Assembly (NCBI GenBank): GCA_020744225.1
Contig: JAGMWG010000016.1
Span: 992,001-1,056,000, forward strand
Direction: 5' to 3'
Length of the DNA stretch: 64,000 nucleotides
Source of the DNA: Paraphoma chrysanthemicola
Lineage: Eukaryota; Ascomycota; Dothideomycetes; Pleosporales; Phaeosphaeriaceae
Of the stretch, positions 44,512 through 55,133 are shown in pieces (positions within the stretch are counted from its first letter, which is position 1; every line of letters starts with the position of its first letter). The notes beneath the pieces are model-generated. The model saw nothing but the letters and a program-made list of their open reading frames with translations, did not search any database and had not been told where the DNA came from. The position numbers and the translations under genes were made by a program.

Positions 44512-44912
44512 GGTCGTTGAAGGCCGCCCGCCGAGCTGTATGGCGATTTGAAAGAGGCCTATGGGCTCCTAGGTCTCCTGCTGTACGTAGTCGGAAGTAT
44601 GTGTTGGATCTGATTTTCAAAAATATACATGGCCAACGCTTATCTAATCGTATTCCAGCCCGTGATTTACCTACCTAGGTGAGCCAATATAAGGTTCCAT
44701 CAGCGTCCAGCCGCTGACGCTTATAGTGAGGCTGCAGATGCCACTAAGACATTCACAGCTTAGTGGCTCGCTAATCCTCGCTCCTCACCCCGAACATCAA
44801 GGCCAACTCACCTTGAACTTCAGCCTTGTCATCAAAAGTCGACCGCTTTCGTAGCTTTGCACGATGCCTGATCCATGCTACTACTACTCTATTCTTATGG
44901 ACTTGACCAGAA
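44512..44912. other. intergenic between tandem paralogues B and C
   Basis: 401 bp that must hold the terminator of B and the promoter of C. No other gene is visible. Confidence 0.55.
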
Positions 44913-47273
44913 ATGGCCGACCAGTATCCCACGAGCTACCCTGCAGACCACTGCGGAAACCAGTCTCACGGCGACATCGGTGCTGAGCCAGTGGATGATG
45001 AGGCGAACAACTTCTTCGACTTCGACGCATGGATTCAGATGGATCAGCTCGTTAATCCTACTTGGCCTAGTGTAGGACCCGACTCGGATGCTGGAATCGC
45101 GCAATTCTCTTTTGAAGGTCATGAAGTCACTCTCGATGAGTCAAATGATTTGCAGTCGTTCGAAACTGACAACTGCAACCGGCTGGGCTGTACCCAGATT
45201 GTCGAATCTTCGAATTCATATGCCTTGGGATACGTCGATAGTGGCCTGTCCCCACGGGTGAACAGCATGGGACACGACGGTCTGGGGACGACAACTCCAG
45301 ACGATGAAACGCCGGTTGATCATTCAGCAGATCACCAGGACGACCCCATTCCTGATATTCCCATTCATACAACTTTAGCTCCAAGAAGTGGGATCGAAAT
45401 GGAAAACTTCACGCCCGCAGAGGTTCATGGGTCGGTAGCGAACAGAATCAACACAGACTTTGTGGAAACGTCCGCGTCGCCGTCGTCAAAGCGGACTCGC
45501 ATCAGCAAACAAGCAAAAGACGTTCTTCAGACACACTTTCGCACAAATCCTTACCCAAACAAAGAGGAGACCTTGTCATTGTCGAAAGCTACGAAGCTCA
45601 CACTACGAACAATCAAGACCTGGTTCACGAACACAAGATCGCGTATCAAGGCCATCAACGGTGAGTCAAATTTACCTATGAAATGATGCAAGAACGATCT
45701 CTGAATGTTGGTAGGGGAATGCAATGAGCCAAGTAAAGTTGATATGCCTAACAAGACTTATCATGCCAAAGAACACGAACGAGCCACGAGAGGCGTGTCC
45801 ACAGCCAGCCTTGAGGCGCTTGAAAAGATTTCGCCCTCCGGAAGTACAAGTTCTCTACAGCGATGGCTCGATACACCTGCCAACGAAGATGCTGTTGTCT
45901 CCTTAAGACTTCGGTCTCCCCAATCATTCCAATCCTTACTCCAAGTTCGTCCATCCGACCTAAATGTGCCAACACACAATAAGTCAGTACGGAAGTCCTC
46001 TCCCTGGCTGAAATCGCCGGCATCAGATGCCGAAGATGTGACTAGATCATACAAAGCATCTAGTGTGGCTAGCTCACGTAGTTCGAGGGCGTCTGATAGC
46101 TCTTCTATCAGTCGGTGCAGCTTCAAATCCAAGGACGCCAGAGGGCCCCGTCGTGGTCGCAAAGCTTGGCGGCGGTCGCACTCAACAAACGAAGGGAGAG
46201 AAGGGCCGGAGTTTGGGTCACCCGGAGGTAATGTCGGATATCCCAATCCTGACTTGATTGCCAAGGGCAAAGCAACCCGTAAATACTTCTGTACCGCCCA
46301 AACTTGTGAGGCAGCATTCATGTTCCCTTTCGAATGGCTTCGCCATGAGGAGGCTTTACATTATCAGCCATATCACTGGATTTGCTGTCTGGAAACAAAC
46401 GCCCATCTCCTCGAAATCTTGCCACTATGCTGGATTTGTGGCGAGCTCAATGTCACCCCAAACCATTTCGCCATTTATCATTTCTCTCCTTGCGCCGAAA
46501 AGGAACACGGAGATCGAATGTTCTTGCGCGAAGATCAATTGCTCCAACATATTAATGGGGTCCATCTAACCACACGTGTGAGCAAGAAGATTGCCCAGCA
46601 CCTCTTGTCGTCATGGAAGATTGACAACCCGGCTTTTGACAAGAAATCTTTGGTCTGCGGATTCTGTGGGGAGGTGAGCGATACTTGGCAAGAGCGATAT
46701 AAGCATGTTTCTGAGCATATTCGCCAAGGAGCCTGCAAGACTGCCTGGTGGCCAGAAGGATCTTTTCTGGTCGAAAGCCGAACAACGTACATCAATACCA
46801 ATGGCCCATTCAATTGCCCGTATTGTGGGATTCGGTTCGAAAATCTTCGAGTCGCCTCGGAGGAGCACTTTCAATGTCTTACGTGGTCATGTCAAAATCT
46901 TCAAGATCCCCAAGCCGTATTGAACCGCGATAAGCGCTGGCGCGGGTCCAATCACGACGATTGCAGGCTATGTGACTACTTCAGGCTCTATTCTAGCAAT
47001 GACCGGCAACGATTGAGGGAAAAGAAGAAGCACGAAGAATTCCACAGACTGTGTGACTGTACAGAGGAAGTGTATGTTCGATTTGATGATTTTGTTAGCC
47101 ATCTCCAGTCGAAGCACCGCGCAAAGACACTGCTACAGTCTGATCTAGACCCCTGGAAATTGCAGCTCAGCTTGATATGGCGACCTGGAAGGGTTGTTTG
47201 GAGATCTCGACGCTTCATTGACTTGAAGCCGGTTTGTGGTGGAAAAGAAGAAATACCTGTTGGTGATCGCTAA
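44913..47273 (+). CDS. TALE-type homeodomain plus C2H2 zinc-finger protein (paralogue C)
   Basis: Model: join(44913..45660, 45715..47273), 768 aa. The intron 45661-45714 (GTGAGT...GTAG) is phase 1 and follows the homeodomain at about residues 188-247 (TNPYPNK, RTIKTWFTNTRSR). Exon 2 carries SLQRWLDTPANED, matching SLERFLNAPAEEE of paralogue A, then a Ser-rich stretch, RGPRRGRKAWRR, a C-x4-C...H-x4-H finger (FCTAQTCEAAF...HEEALH), Cys/His pairs, GFCGEVSDTW...H-x3-H and FNCPYCGIRFENL with a long Cys/His tail. The layout is closest to A, more complete than B. It is probably a nuclear DNA-binding protein. The C-terminal part beyond residue 640 is basic and Trp-rich (WKLQLSLIWRPGRVVW). Confidence 0.88.
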
Positions 47274-47828
47274 GCGGTCCAGCATATGCATTCCACTTCT
47301 ATGAAGATATCACTTCATGTTGGACGTGCTCGAATGTCGCGTGGTACATTTTTAGTTCGGTTCCCACTTGCTCATAATAATAATTAGGTAACGTCCTCGA
47401 TGAATATGCGACGAAGTGAGGACACAATGATAGAAAATCATCCGTCAACTCCCATCAAGCCCTACCTGTGAAGGAAGGTGACGCGAGCTGTCGCCTGTAA
47501 ATAATATCTCGATAGACACGAAAATTGGAATGAGCTGTAACAAGTTTTGGTCTTCCGTGATATCCACAACTGCTCCGATGCATCGGAAAGCAGACAGTTG
47601 CAAAGATTGTGTAAAGACCAACCTCAGATTCGTGGTACACGCTTCGAGGCACAATGAATTGTTAGTGCTCAATGTAATCTGGCAAGTTACACCCTCACGC
47701 CCAACTCTCATGGTTGCATACTGTGAGCACAAGAACAAGCTGGACTGACACGATGACTTTACTAACGCTTGAACAGCTACTAAGGCCTATCCTGAGAGTT
47801 TCAATTCCGCGCAACCCGTCGGCTTTAC

Positions 47829-47846
47829 ATATATATATATATATAT
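47829..47846. repeat. AT-dinucleotide microsatellite
   Basis: Nine uninterrupted AT units. It lies about 130 bp downstream (minus-strand sense) of a tRNA-like relic and could be the tail of a retroposed copy, or a simple repeat. Confidence 0.9.
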
Positions 47847-47977
47847 CAAGCATGCCGAAAGACTAGGCAATCACGTCAGCATCTTGCATCGTGTAAACTA
47901 ACTTTCCTAGATCATCCACATCCACCCGCAAGTACATCAGCAAAATAGAGCAAAAGTCAGAACCAGCCACGAGGGTC

Positions 47978-48056
47978 GCTACAGACGGACTCGAACCGCC
48001 GATCACATACTCCCCCACGACATCGGAACCTCCCAGGCCTTGCCAGGAGATACAAC
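47978..48056 (-). other. tRNA-like relic (possible SINE head)
   Basis: Read on the minus strand, the segment contains a perfect B-box-like GGTTCGAGTCC inside a five-pair T-arm (GGCGG/CCGTC) and, about 48 nt upstream, a loose A-box-like TGGCAAGG. The 3' acceptor strand TGTAGCG has no matching 5' strand, so it is not a working tRNA. A decayed tRNA or the head of a tRNA-derived SINE are the likely readings. Confidence 0.3.
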
Positions 48057-48922
48057 GAAGGATGACCAGAGTTTTATTTGTTTGTCCTGATTGTTAAAGG
48101 TGAAGATTTAATCGATATATATAGGCGAAATACCAATGTTGCTAGATGCAGCACTATGGAAAGTGGTGAGTGTGCGTGCGATTCGGACAGCAGCGGAAGG
48201 ATGGGTAACACAGGCTTATAAATTCTCATAGCGTGTGTGGAGTCGCAAGGGGTATATCAAGTATGCACAATTGGCGTTGGGCATGGTTTTAGATATCAAT
48301 AGCTCTGAATGTTTTCACTTACTTCTTCACCAAAACTTCCAATCTTACATGGAAGTAACAATCTCCTTGTAAAATGAAGGCATATAGCTATGGCTAATCA
48401 TAACATTGACTCATGCGTTAGAATTCTAAGCTCAGGATATCATGTAGCTCTCTCTTGAAGTTGGTGCTTGACAATAGTTCGAGATTAGTGTGTATTGACC
48501 CAACGTTCTGTCTGGGCTGATAATATAGAGGACGTCCGCAAAGTGTCCACAAACTCAATAACGGTCTCAAACACTCTAGAAGGCAGTCACCATGAAGCTT
48601 AACAACCGTAAGAGAGCTCTTAGTCATACCCTCTGCGCTCCAGCTTACTATCAACGGTCATACAGTGTACAATCTAACCCTGAAATCCTCTGTGCTGTGA
48701 ATTGAATGTGTGAGTTACATTGGCAGCTGTCTTTCAGAACTCACAGAGATTGAGTGAAGGGACATTTTATTGATTTATCAAAACCTTTTCTTTTGAATTT
48801 CTGAAACAGGTCGCAGCCATGATGCTATCCTGATTCACGTATCATTATTAGCATTCATTATCAGCATTCATCGTTATCAATTCCTCCGGGTTCGGCTTCA
48901 GCGCCGTGGTAGCTGCTATGCT

Positions 48923-49735
48923 TTAGTCCACAGCTGGGCGGTCATCCTCCAACACCATTTCATCATCGTCATTCGCTCCAAATTTCCTGATGAAGGCTTT
49001 AAGCTCTTCAGGACTCATGTTGTCCATGATCTCCTCCATAGCATCATCAAGACGCTTCTTCTCCTCAGCCCTGGCCTTCATCGCATCTTGCAGTTCACGA
49101 GCCGCAGCGGCGATCTTCTGCTTCTTCCTTTTCAGTACCCATATCGCCTCGGTTAAAGAATACTCTTCAGCCTGTCTCTTAGACCCAACGATCACTTCGG
49201 TAACTCCCGTCATGCTGACCCCGTCCATATCTTCAGCGTGATCTGCGTCCACGTCTTCGAAGACCGGACTAAGCTGTCGCTTGCGGTTTGATGGGGCCGG
49301 TTGAACTGATCGGGCTTCGGGCTGTTGCATCTGCATTGGGTGCTCACGTCTGGATCCACGAGTGTGGTTGGGCGCGGCGTCAACGGCGCGGTTCGGAGGA
49401 GCAACTCCATTATCCTTGCGCCTACGCCGGGGCGGAACGACGCGGCCATTGGGTCGGCCGACAATTGTTCGGATCTCATCATTGAGATAATCTTCATCAA
49501 TGTCGCCGAGCCTATGCATGTCTGGAACGTTTTCCACTCCACCTGGGTGCATTAGCAAGAACTATGGAGCAGGAAAGGAAGATTGTCACGTACCATTATC
49601 CTTATAGTACTTGTAAACGACGTTTATAGTGGCCCGTAGCACCTCCTCCACAGTGCTAAGGCTCTGCGCAAAGACCCTCTGCACGTTTCCGGTGTATAGG
49701 TGAACGCATAGAATGAACTGCTTGAGATGGCGCAT
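48923..49735 (-). CDS. hypothetical protein with charged coiled coil
   Basis: Model: complement(48923..49542, 49594..49735), 253 aa from ATG 49735. The intron 49543-49593 (GTACGT...CCCAG) closes in phase. The N-terminal 48 residues (VQRVFAQSLSTVEEVLRATI) are helical. Residues 60-150 are Arg/Pro-rich and disordered, with a KRKKQK nuclear-signal-like stretch near 185, followed by a long charged helix (ELQDAMKARAEEKKRLDDAM) and an acidic tail. No family is recognised. The reading frame is open upstream of the ATG apart from one TAG, and a decayed ORF precedes it, so this could be the surviving 3' part of a larger broken gene. Confidence 0.5.
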
Positions 49736-49744
49736 ACTCTGTGT

Positions 49745-50150
49745 CTAGTCGATGATCTTGAACACTTTCATCGGGTACATCAACGCCGAGTCTTGGACGT
49801 CCTTGACCTCCTCAAGAGGCTCTTCATTACCAGGATCATTGTATAAAATGACCTTAGATGACTTGTTGGGCGACTGGCCAGTGCCTGAGCAGCGCCCGCG
49901 ATTAGTGCTTCTTGTTCTGGCCAAGGAACAACATGGATGCTGGCGCGTGAGCTTTGCCATTCCTATCGAGAAACGGGCGCAACATGCCAAAGGTGTATGC
50001 GTCTGAAGGGGGAAGTCTGGTGACTTTGTCGGCCATGTCGTGATGATTTAGTATTTCTTGAACAGCTTGCAGCTGTGTTGGGGAGCCGCGACTGACAGCG
50101 CGTCTAGAACTCCTCCGAACTGTCTTCTCGTTGAGCTTGCCGCAAGTCAT
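49745..50150 (-). pseudogene. interrupted ORF upstream of the hypothetical gene
   Basis: From ATG 50150 the minus strand is open for 82 codons (AVQEILNHHDMADKVTRLPP in the middle) and then stops. A second frame overlaps it and continues from about 49920 (SSKVILYNDPGNEEPLEEVK) to a TAG at about 49745, after which the same frame reads into the gene at 49735. One frameshift and one nonsense codon would therefore separate three parts of what may once have been a single protein. I found no intron that repairs the frameshift. It is not certain that the parts belong together. Confidence 0.4.
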
Positions 50151-50962
50151 AGTTGGATTGACAGGTATGTGAGATTTGGACCTGTGGACAACCGCTCGAA
50201 TTAAGAGGCGAGGATAGGAGCGCTGCAGGCCGTGTTGCTGGTGCGGGTAGTTGGTGTGGAGAACTGATGCAGATAGCTAGTGTGGGTAGAGGGTGCGGGT
50301 AGAGGGTACAAGCTCGGGCAGAAATTTGGTGTGGGTAACAAGTGAGGGTAAGGTGAGACCATTGCGGCTAGCGTCACGTTCATCTATATGTATATGCAAC
50401 CCTTTTTCAACCACTCATCCTTCTATTCCCCCGTCAACCCTCCCAGAAACGCGTCGATCCGCTCCAAATACAAATTCTACCTAATCTTCAGATCCTACAA
50501 CTCCAACCCAAGTTTCACGTGCTGATCTTCATATTTTGCTTTGATTTGTGCACAGTGTTTCGCGTAATCACGTCATATGATCTATGCGGTCCTGCCAAAG
50601 ATGGATACGCATGTTATTTGCATCGCAATCTTTCTTGAGTTGTTTGCAAATTTTGAAATGACGGAGTGGAGGACATATTGAGACTGTTGAGTGATTAAGA
50701 CGGGGAGGATGTACCGTGGCGAGAAGTATCAATGCATCTCAGAAATATATGGCGTGCGCTCTATGTATACCCCTGAAGTGCTTGCGAAATTGTCATCGTT
50801 CCTGAGATAGGGTTTTGTGATCTACAGCGCACGCAAAATAGACATGATTCCTACTCAAGCACGAGATCTATGAGGGATGATTACTCGAGCACTGTCCAAC
50901 CGCCCGTTTTGTTTGCCAACCACCACTCCCCAGATGTGTGTAAGTTGATATAAGCCCATACT
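50151..50962. other. intergenic with degenerate short repeats
   Basis: 812 bp. The left part holds five copies of GTGNGGGTA (listed separately); the right part is plain AT-rich sequence leading to the start of the 90-aa ORF. Confidence 0.55.
50240..50350 (+). repeat. five dispersed GTGNGGGTA copies
   Basis: Copies start at about 50240, 50280, 50293, 50329 and 50342, with C, T, C, T and A at the variable base. Spacing is irregular (40, 13, 36, 13), so this is a decayed tandem array or a cluster of protein-binding sites. Confidence 0.55.
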
Positions 50963-51235
50963 ATGCCCTTTTCTTTTCATAATTATTCACCACTCTCCCA
51001 TCTTCCAACCTCCTTGTCGCCCACAATGCAACCCGGCCTCAACAATTTCGCCAACGGAATTCCTTCCTTCGAAGACTACGTCTCCCTCATACACTCCATC
51101 GAAACCAACGGACTGGAAATTGCCCAGCTCCACACCAAAATATCCCAAGTCAAGGATATTCGGCGACTAGCGCACATTGTCATTGACGAAGAACAGTTGA
51201 CGCAGACTGAAAAGGAGCTGGGCGTGTTGACATAA
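50963..51235 (+). CDS. small helical protein, possibly truncated by a stop
   Basis: ATG 50963 opens a 90-aa frame. An internal Met at residue 22 (MQPGLNNFANGIPSFEDYVS) is an alternative start. The C-terminal half is a heptad-like helix (GLEIAQLHTKISQVKDIRRL). The TAA at 51233-51235 is followed in the same frame by 36 sense codons (ELGLLDAKDAVLDAYVGEML at their start) before TAG, and this extension continues the same helical, acidic style and even repeats ELG-x-L across the stop. A nonsense mutation in a once ~127-aa protein is likely; readthrough is possible but the TAA-G context is not a known efficient one. No family is recognised. Confidence 0.5.
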   Translation: MPFSFHNYSPLSHLPTSLSPTMQPGLNNFANGIPSFEDYVSLIHSIETNGLEIAQLHTKISQVKDIRRLAHIVIDEEQLTQTEKELGVLT

Positions 51236-51637
51236 GAATTGGGGTTACTGGACGCTAAAGATGCTGTGCTGGATGCGTATGTTGGAGAAATGCTGCTGGC
51301 TGTCGATAAGAAGACAAAGAAGGAAGGGGTAAGGCAAGTAAGGTAGTAATACTGAGATGGGATGTTGGGAAATGAGAATGGAGCGCGGAGTCCTACGATC
51401 GCAGTAGCATGAGGGGGCAATGTGTCTTTCCTTCGCCGCGTGGTAATTTTGATTCGCGGGGAATGAAAACACGAGATGATACATTGGAGGAGTGGTGCAC
51501 ACGGACGAATGTTGTGAATGCTTGTGTATTCATTAGGTCTATTCGAACAATCTCGCTATGCCAATTTAGCCTCCCAGATCTAACGCCGAACATGCACACA
51601 AACGCCATATTGAGCAAATAAGCCGCAACACACAGAC
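51236..51637. other. intergenic, convergent 3' ends
   Basis: 402 bp; the first 110 bp are the in-frame extension described for the 90-aa ORF. The rest looks non-coding. Confidence 0.55.
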
Positions 51638-54244
51638 TTAGACCGGACTATCTCGCCCAGTCCTCGAAATGTCGCACACTTCGGTTTCGCCCACATGACC
51701 CCTCTCATCCAGTCTCTTCGCATCTCGAACCGCCGCATCAACCGCATCATGTAAATCGATATGAAAGAAGGGTCGATCAACACCATAAAGCGGTATCAAC
51801 TTTACCTTCTCGCTCTCACCTACTACTGGCATTATTGTTGCTTGACCTTGCTTCTCGTTGTCCTTGGCCTGTAATTCTCTTCTCAAGCCTTCCAACTCGC
51901 GCTGGTCATCTTCCGTGGCGCCAGCAAAGCTCGTCGCGACAGTGTATGCTGGACACCAATTTCCGAGCTCGTCGAGACTACTTCCGGCGGGGAAGCCGAA
52001 GCCAGCGAACGCCAGAGCGCGACGCGTCCAGCTGTTGTGTACGCCGGCGAAGTGCCATTCGACTAGTGCGGGGGCGGCATAGCGGTCGAGCGTGCTGCGG
52101 AGTTCGATAAGGCCTTGGAGACTAGTGATGTCGATAATGTTGACGGTGGAGAAGTCTAAGACAACAGCTTTCAGGATGGGGAGGTCTGCTTGTTTCTCTA
52201 GGACCTTCTTCGACGGTGGAGCCTCGCACCAGAGACGATCCGCAGGGCGCTGGCCGTCATCGGGTTGCGTTCGCCGCGTATGCGACTTGATGTATGTTGT
52301 CAAGTGGCTGATGTGAGAAGCTTGATTGATGTAATTGAAGTTTTCCGCGAACCGATAGATGAAGACGCCGGGATAGGCGGGCTCGACCTTGACTTCCGGA
52401 TTGCGATTGTCTTTGGTGTCATACGGGAGATACACCTGACGCGTCTCTTCTGTGTGTGTCTGAAGCGTCATAGCTGAGCTAGAACAAGACGCTGGCGCAT
52501 CGTGAGAAGGCTTGTTACGGACGATGCGCGTTACGCCTACTGCTCCTCGAAACCTTCCAGGGTTTCGCGACATCCGGATGAGAAGCATCGCGAACGATAA
52601 ACCAACGGTGACATATATCGCGGTCTCGAGATTAGTGAAGAAGGCGATGACGACCCCGCATACCCATACGAAGAGCTCGAAGGGTGAGAACTGCCAGTAC
52701 TTGACCAACGACCTGGGAGGTGTGATCAAATTGAACGTGCAATGAATGATCAACCCTGCGAGTGCGGCGTTGGGAATGTAATGAAAGACTGCTGTTAATG
52801 CGTATAGCGCTAGTACCAAAACCATTGCACTAAAGAGACCGGCAAGAGGCGTTCGGACGGCAGATTTTGAGAGCACCGCCGAGGCGCCGAATGAGCCGGT
52901 ACACACGTAGCCTCCGACGAACGGGCTAAGCATGTTTGACGCGCCTTGTGCAATCATTTCCTGGGAAGGCTGAATCGTGTAACCGAAAATGCGACCAAAC
53001 GACTTGGCGATGGCGATGTGCTCTACGATAAGAATGACGACAATTGCTGGCAACTCAGTAGCAACGAGACCGAAGAGCTCGCCATCCATCTTTGGTACAC
53101 CGGCATGACTAAACCCTTGATGTGGATTAGCGAAGATCAAGATATTCCTCACACAACTGCGTACCTTTGTCAATGTGCCCAACAATCCGGAACTTCTCTT
53201 GACCTGCCGGCAATTTACGGTTCACAAGCCAGCTGATGAAGGTGTACAGCAAGATTGCAAAAGTAAGTCGCAGGGAAGAAAGCAGAGACCACATTCGCCT
53301 CTTCGCCGGCTGTCGCAATTCCATCTTGGAGCACGCACTTCGTATTGTGTGAAGAAGCACGATGCAAGTGAGACCAATAGCTGCGTCAAGTTGCGTTCTC
53401 GGTAAGCCTTTGAGCGTATTGACGTAGACCTGGTACGGGGCCTCGCGAGTCTGGATGCCGGTAATGCCAAGGACAGTAGGAAGCTGTGTTGAAATGATGG
53501 TGATGCTGGCTGATGTGACGAAAGCAGATATTGGAACATATGGGATGAACTCAATGAGCCATCCTAGACGCAGGACACCAAGCACGAGAAGTACGCCTCC
53601 AGCAAGGAAAGATAGGGCATGAGCGATGGCCTCTGGCTTGTACACTCCAGGGTGTCCAGCCTCAACTTTGCTGATAACACTGCCGACAAGGAGTGATCCG
53701 ACTGCGGTGGTCTTCGGACACGTTAGACTCTTTCAATACTGGCGATGGATAATCCTGCAGTGCTTACACCAATGACAATATCTTTCGAAGTACCGAAAAT
53801 CCAATAGATACATGCTCCAGTGAACGTAGTGTAGAGACCGAACGCCGGCGAAAGCCGGGCCAGCAATGCATAAGCCATAGCTTGCGGTACAACCACGAGG
53901 CCCACAGTAACGCCTTCGGAAGGTCAGCACCACCGTCTCAGAGTTACAACATTCTTGAACATACCGGCAATGACATCGCCCACCAACCAATGCACATTAT
54001 ACCTCCTCACCCACTGCGCCGACGGAAACAGCTCCGTCACATACTCAGCGACGCCTGCCGAAGACGGCACCAATCCGCGAAACCACTCCGCGACGCTCGG
54101 ATCGTCCTCGTGATACGTCTGATTGATCGTCTCCCTTGCAATCTGCTCCAGCGAGGCCGTCTTCCTGCTGCGCTCCTGCGAGGAGATGCCGAAGGCCGTC
54201 GTCGCCTTTCTGCTGAGGTAAGTCTTTATCTTGCTTCCACTCAT
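51638..54244 (-). CDS. SulP-family sulfate permease with STAS domain
   Basis: Model: complement(51638..53115, 53165..53711, 53768..53913, 53965..54244), 816 aa; all introns are GT/AG and phases close. The N-terminus is cytosolic. The membrane domain begins near residue 85 with GDVIAGVTVGLVVVPQAMAYALLA and includes GLYTTFTGACIYWIFGTSKDI, PNAALAGLIIHC and ELFVWVCGVVIAFF, typical of plasma-membrane proton/sulfate symporters. The cytosolic STAS domain (about residues 600-760) carries VVLDFSTVNIIDITSLQGL, the usual DxSxVxxID-like site. It is a high-affinity sulfate importer by family, comparable to yeast Sul1/Sul2 and Neurospora Cys-14; which one is not decidable. Sulfur control would be expected but no element was identified. 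Confidence 0.94.
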
Positions 54245-55133
54245 GGTGAGGCCAGGAGTCGAGCAGAGCTGTCGAGGTGATGTGAATCATGAGTGATGGT
54301 AGTAGAGACTCCTTTTGTAAGAAAGTGTTTGCGTTCAGGACCAAAGATATAGATAAGAGATGATTTGATCGCGTGATGATACCGAGGAGCGTTTGCAGAT
54401 TCTCAGCTCGGGGACCTGGAGGCTTTAGTATTCACGATTTTACTCGCCTAGTAAACTTTCGTATTGCTGCAGCCCTGATAGCAGTCTGTGTCACTGTTCG
54501 CAGCGTCGCGAAACTTTGCCGACAGGCCGAGTGTTCGGGCGAGAGAGCTTGGCACGAAGATGTCAGTACTACTGCAGCCACGACCTCACCGCATTGCTGC
54601 AAAACCGGCCGCGGGTTTAATGCATTTGAGGAGCCCAGCATTTGCACATGAGCGTCGCGACAAGACTGTGGGGCCTTTGCAGCGTCATTTGGCTGTCGAG
54701 CTCCCTCGCTACTATGTTGCAAAGGGGTGTGTTGCGCTCTTCACCACATCGGCCTCAAAAGTGACGTCCCGACTTGCGGCAGTCTCGCCCGACATCTTCT
54801 GGGATCGGGCTCCTTCGATGCAGCTATCGGTGTGAGAGTCCGGCGATTGGGTAATAAGAACGATGATGTGTGCATGACACGAGGCGAGACGGCGATGTTG
54901 GGGAAGAGAAAGCTTCGCTGCCAAGTATTCTCGGGGATCTGGACCTGGCAGCGATATCAATACAGGTGCATCACGCGATGGCAAGAAGGACGATGAAGTT
55001 TGATGCTTCATTGCACAAGATGCATTAGTGTATCGACTTTGCGAAGTTTGCGTTTCTCCCCGTAACAATGCGATCGATCTGGACGACACGTTACGATAAC
55101 GGCAACCTGTGGGCACAATTGCTCCTCAAGCAC
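54245..55133. other. intergenic, promoter of the sulfate permease
   Basis: 889 bp upstream of the permease and downstream of the Cys-rich F-box-like gene. Short frames at 54373-54835 lack family features; I see no gene here. Confidence 0.55.

Larger units (their letters stand above)
47274..48922. other. gene-poor stretch with relics
   Basis: 1.65 kb, AT-rich, with many stops in all frames. It contains an AT-dinucleotide tract (47829-47846) and a tRNA-like relic (about 47978-48056, minus), both listed separately. Other short frames show no family features. Confidence 0.6.
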
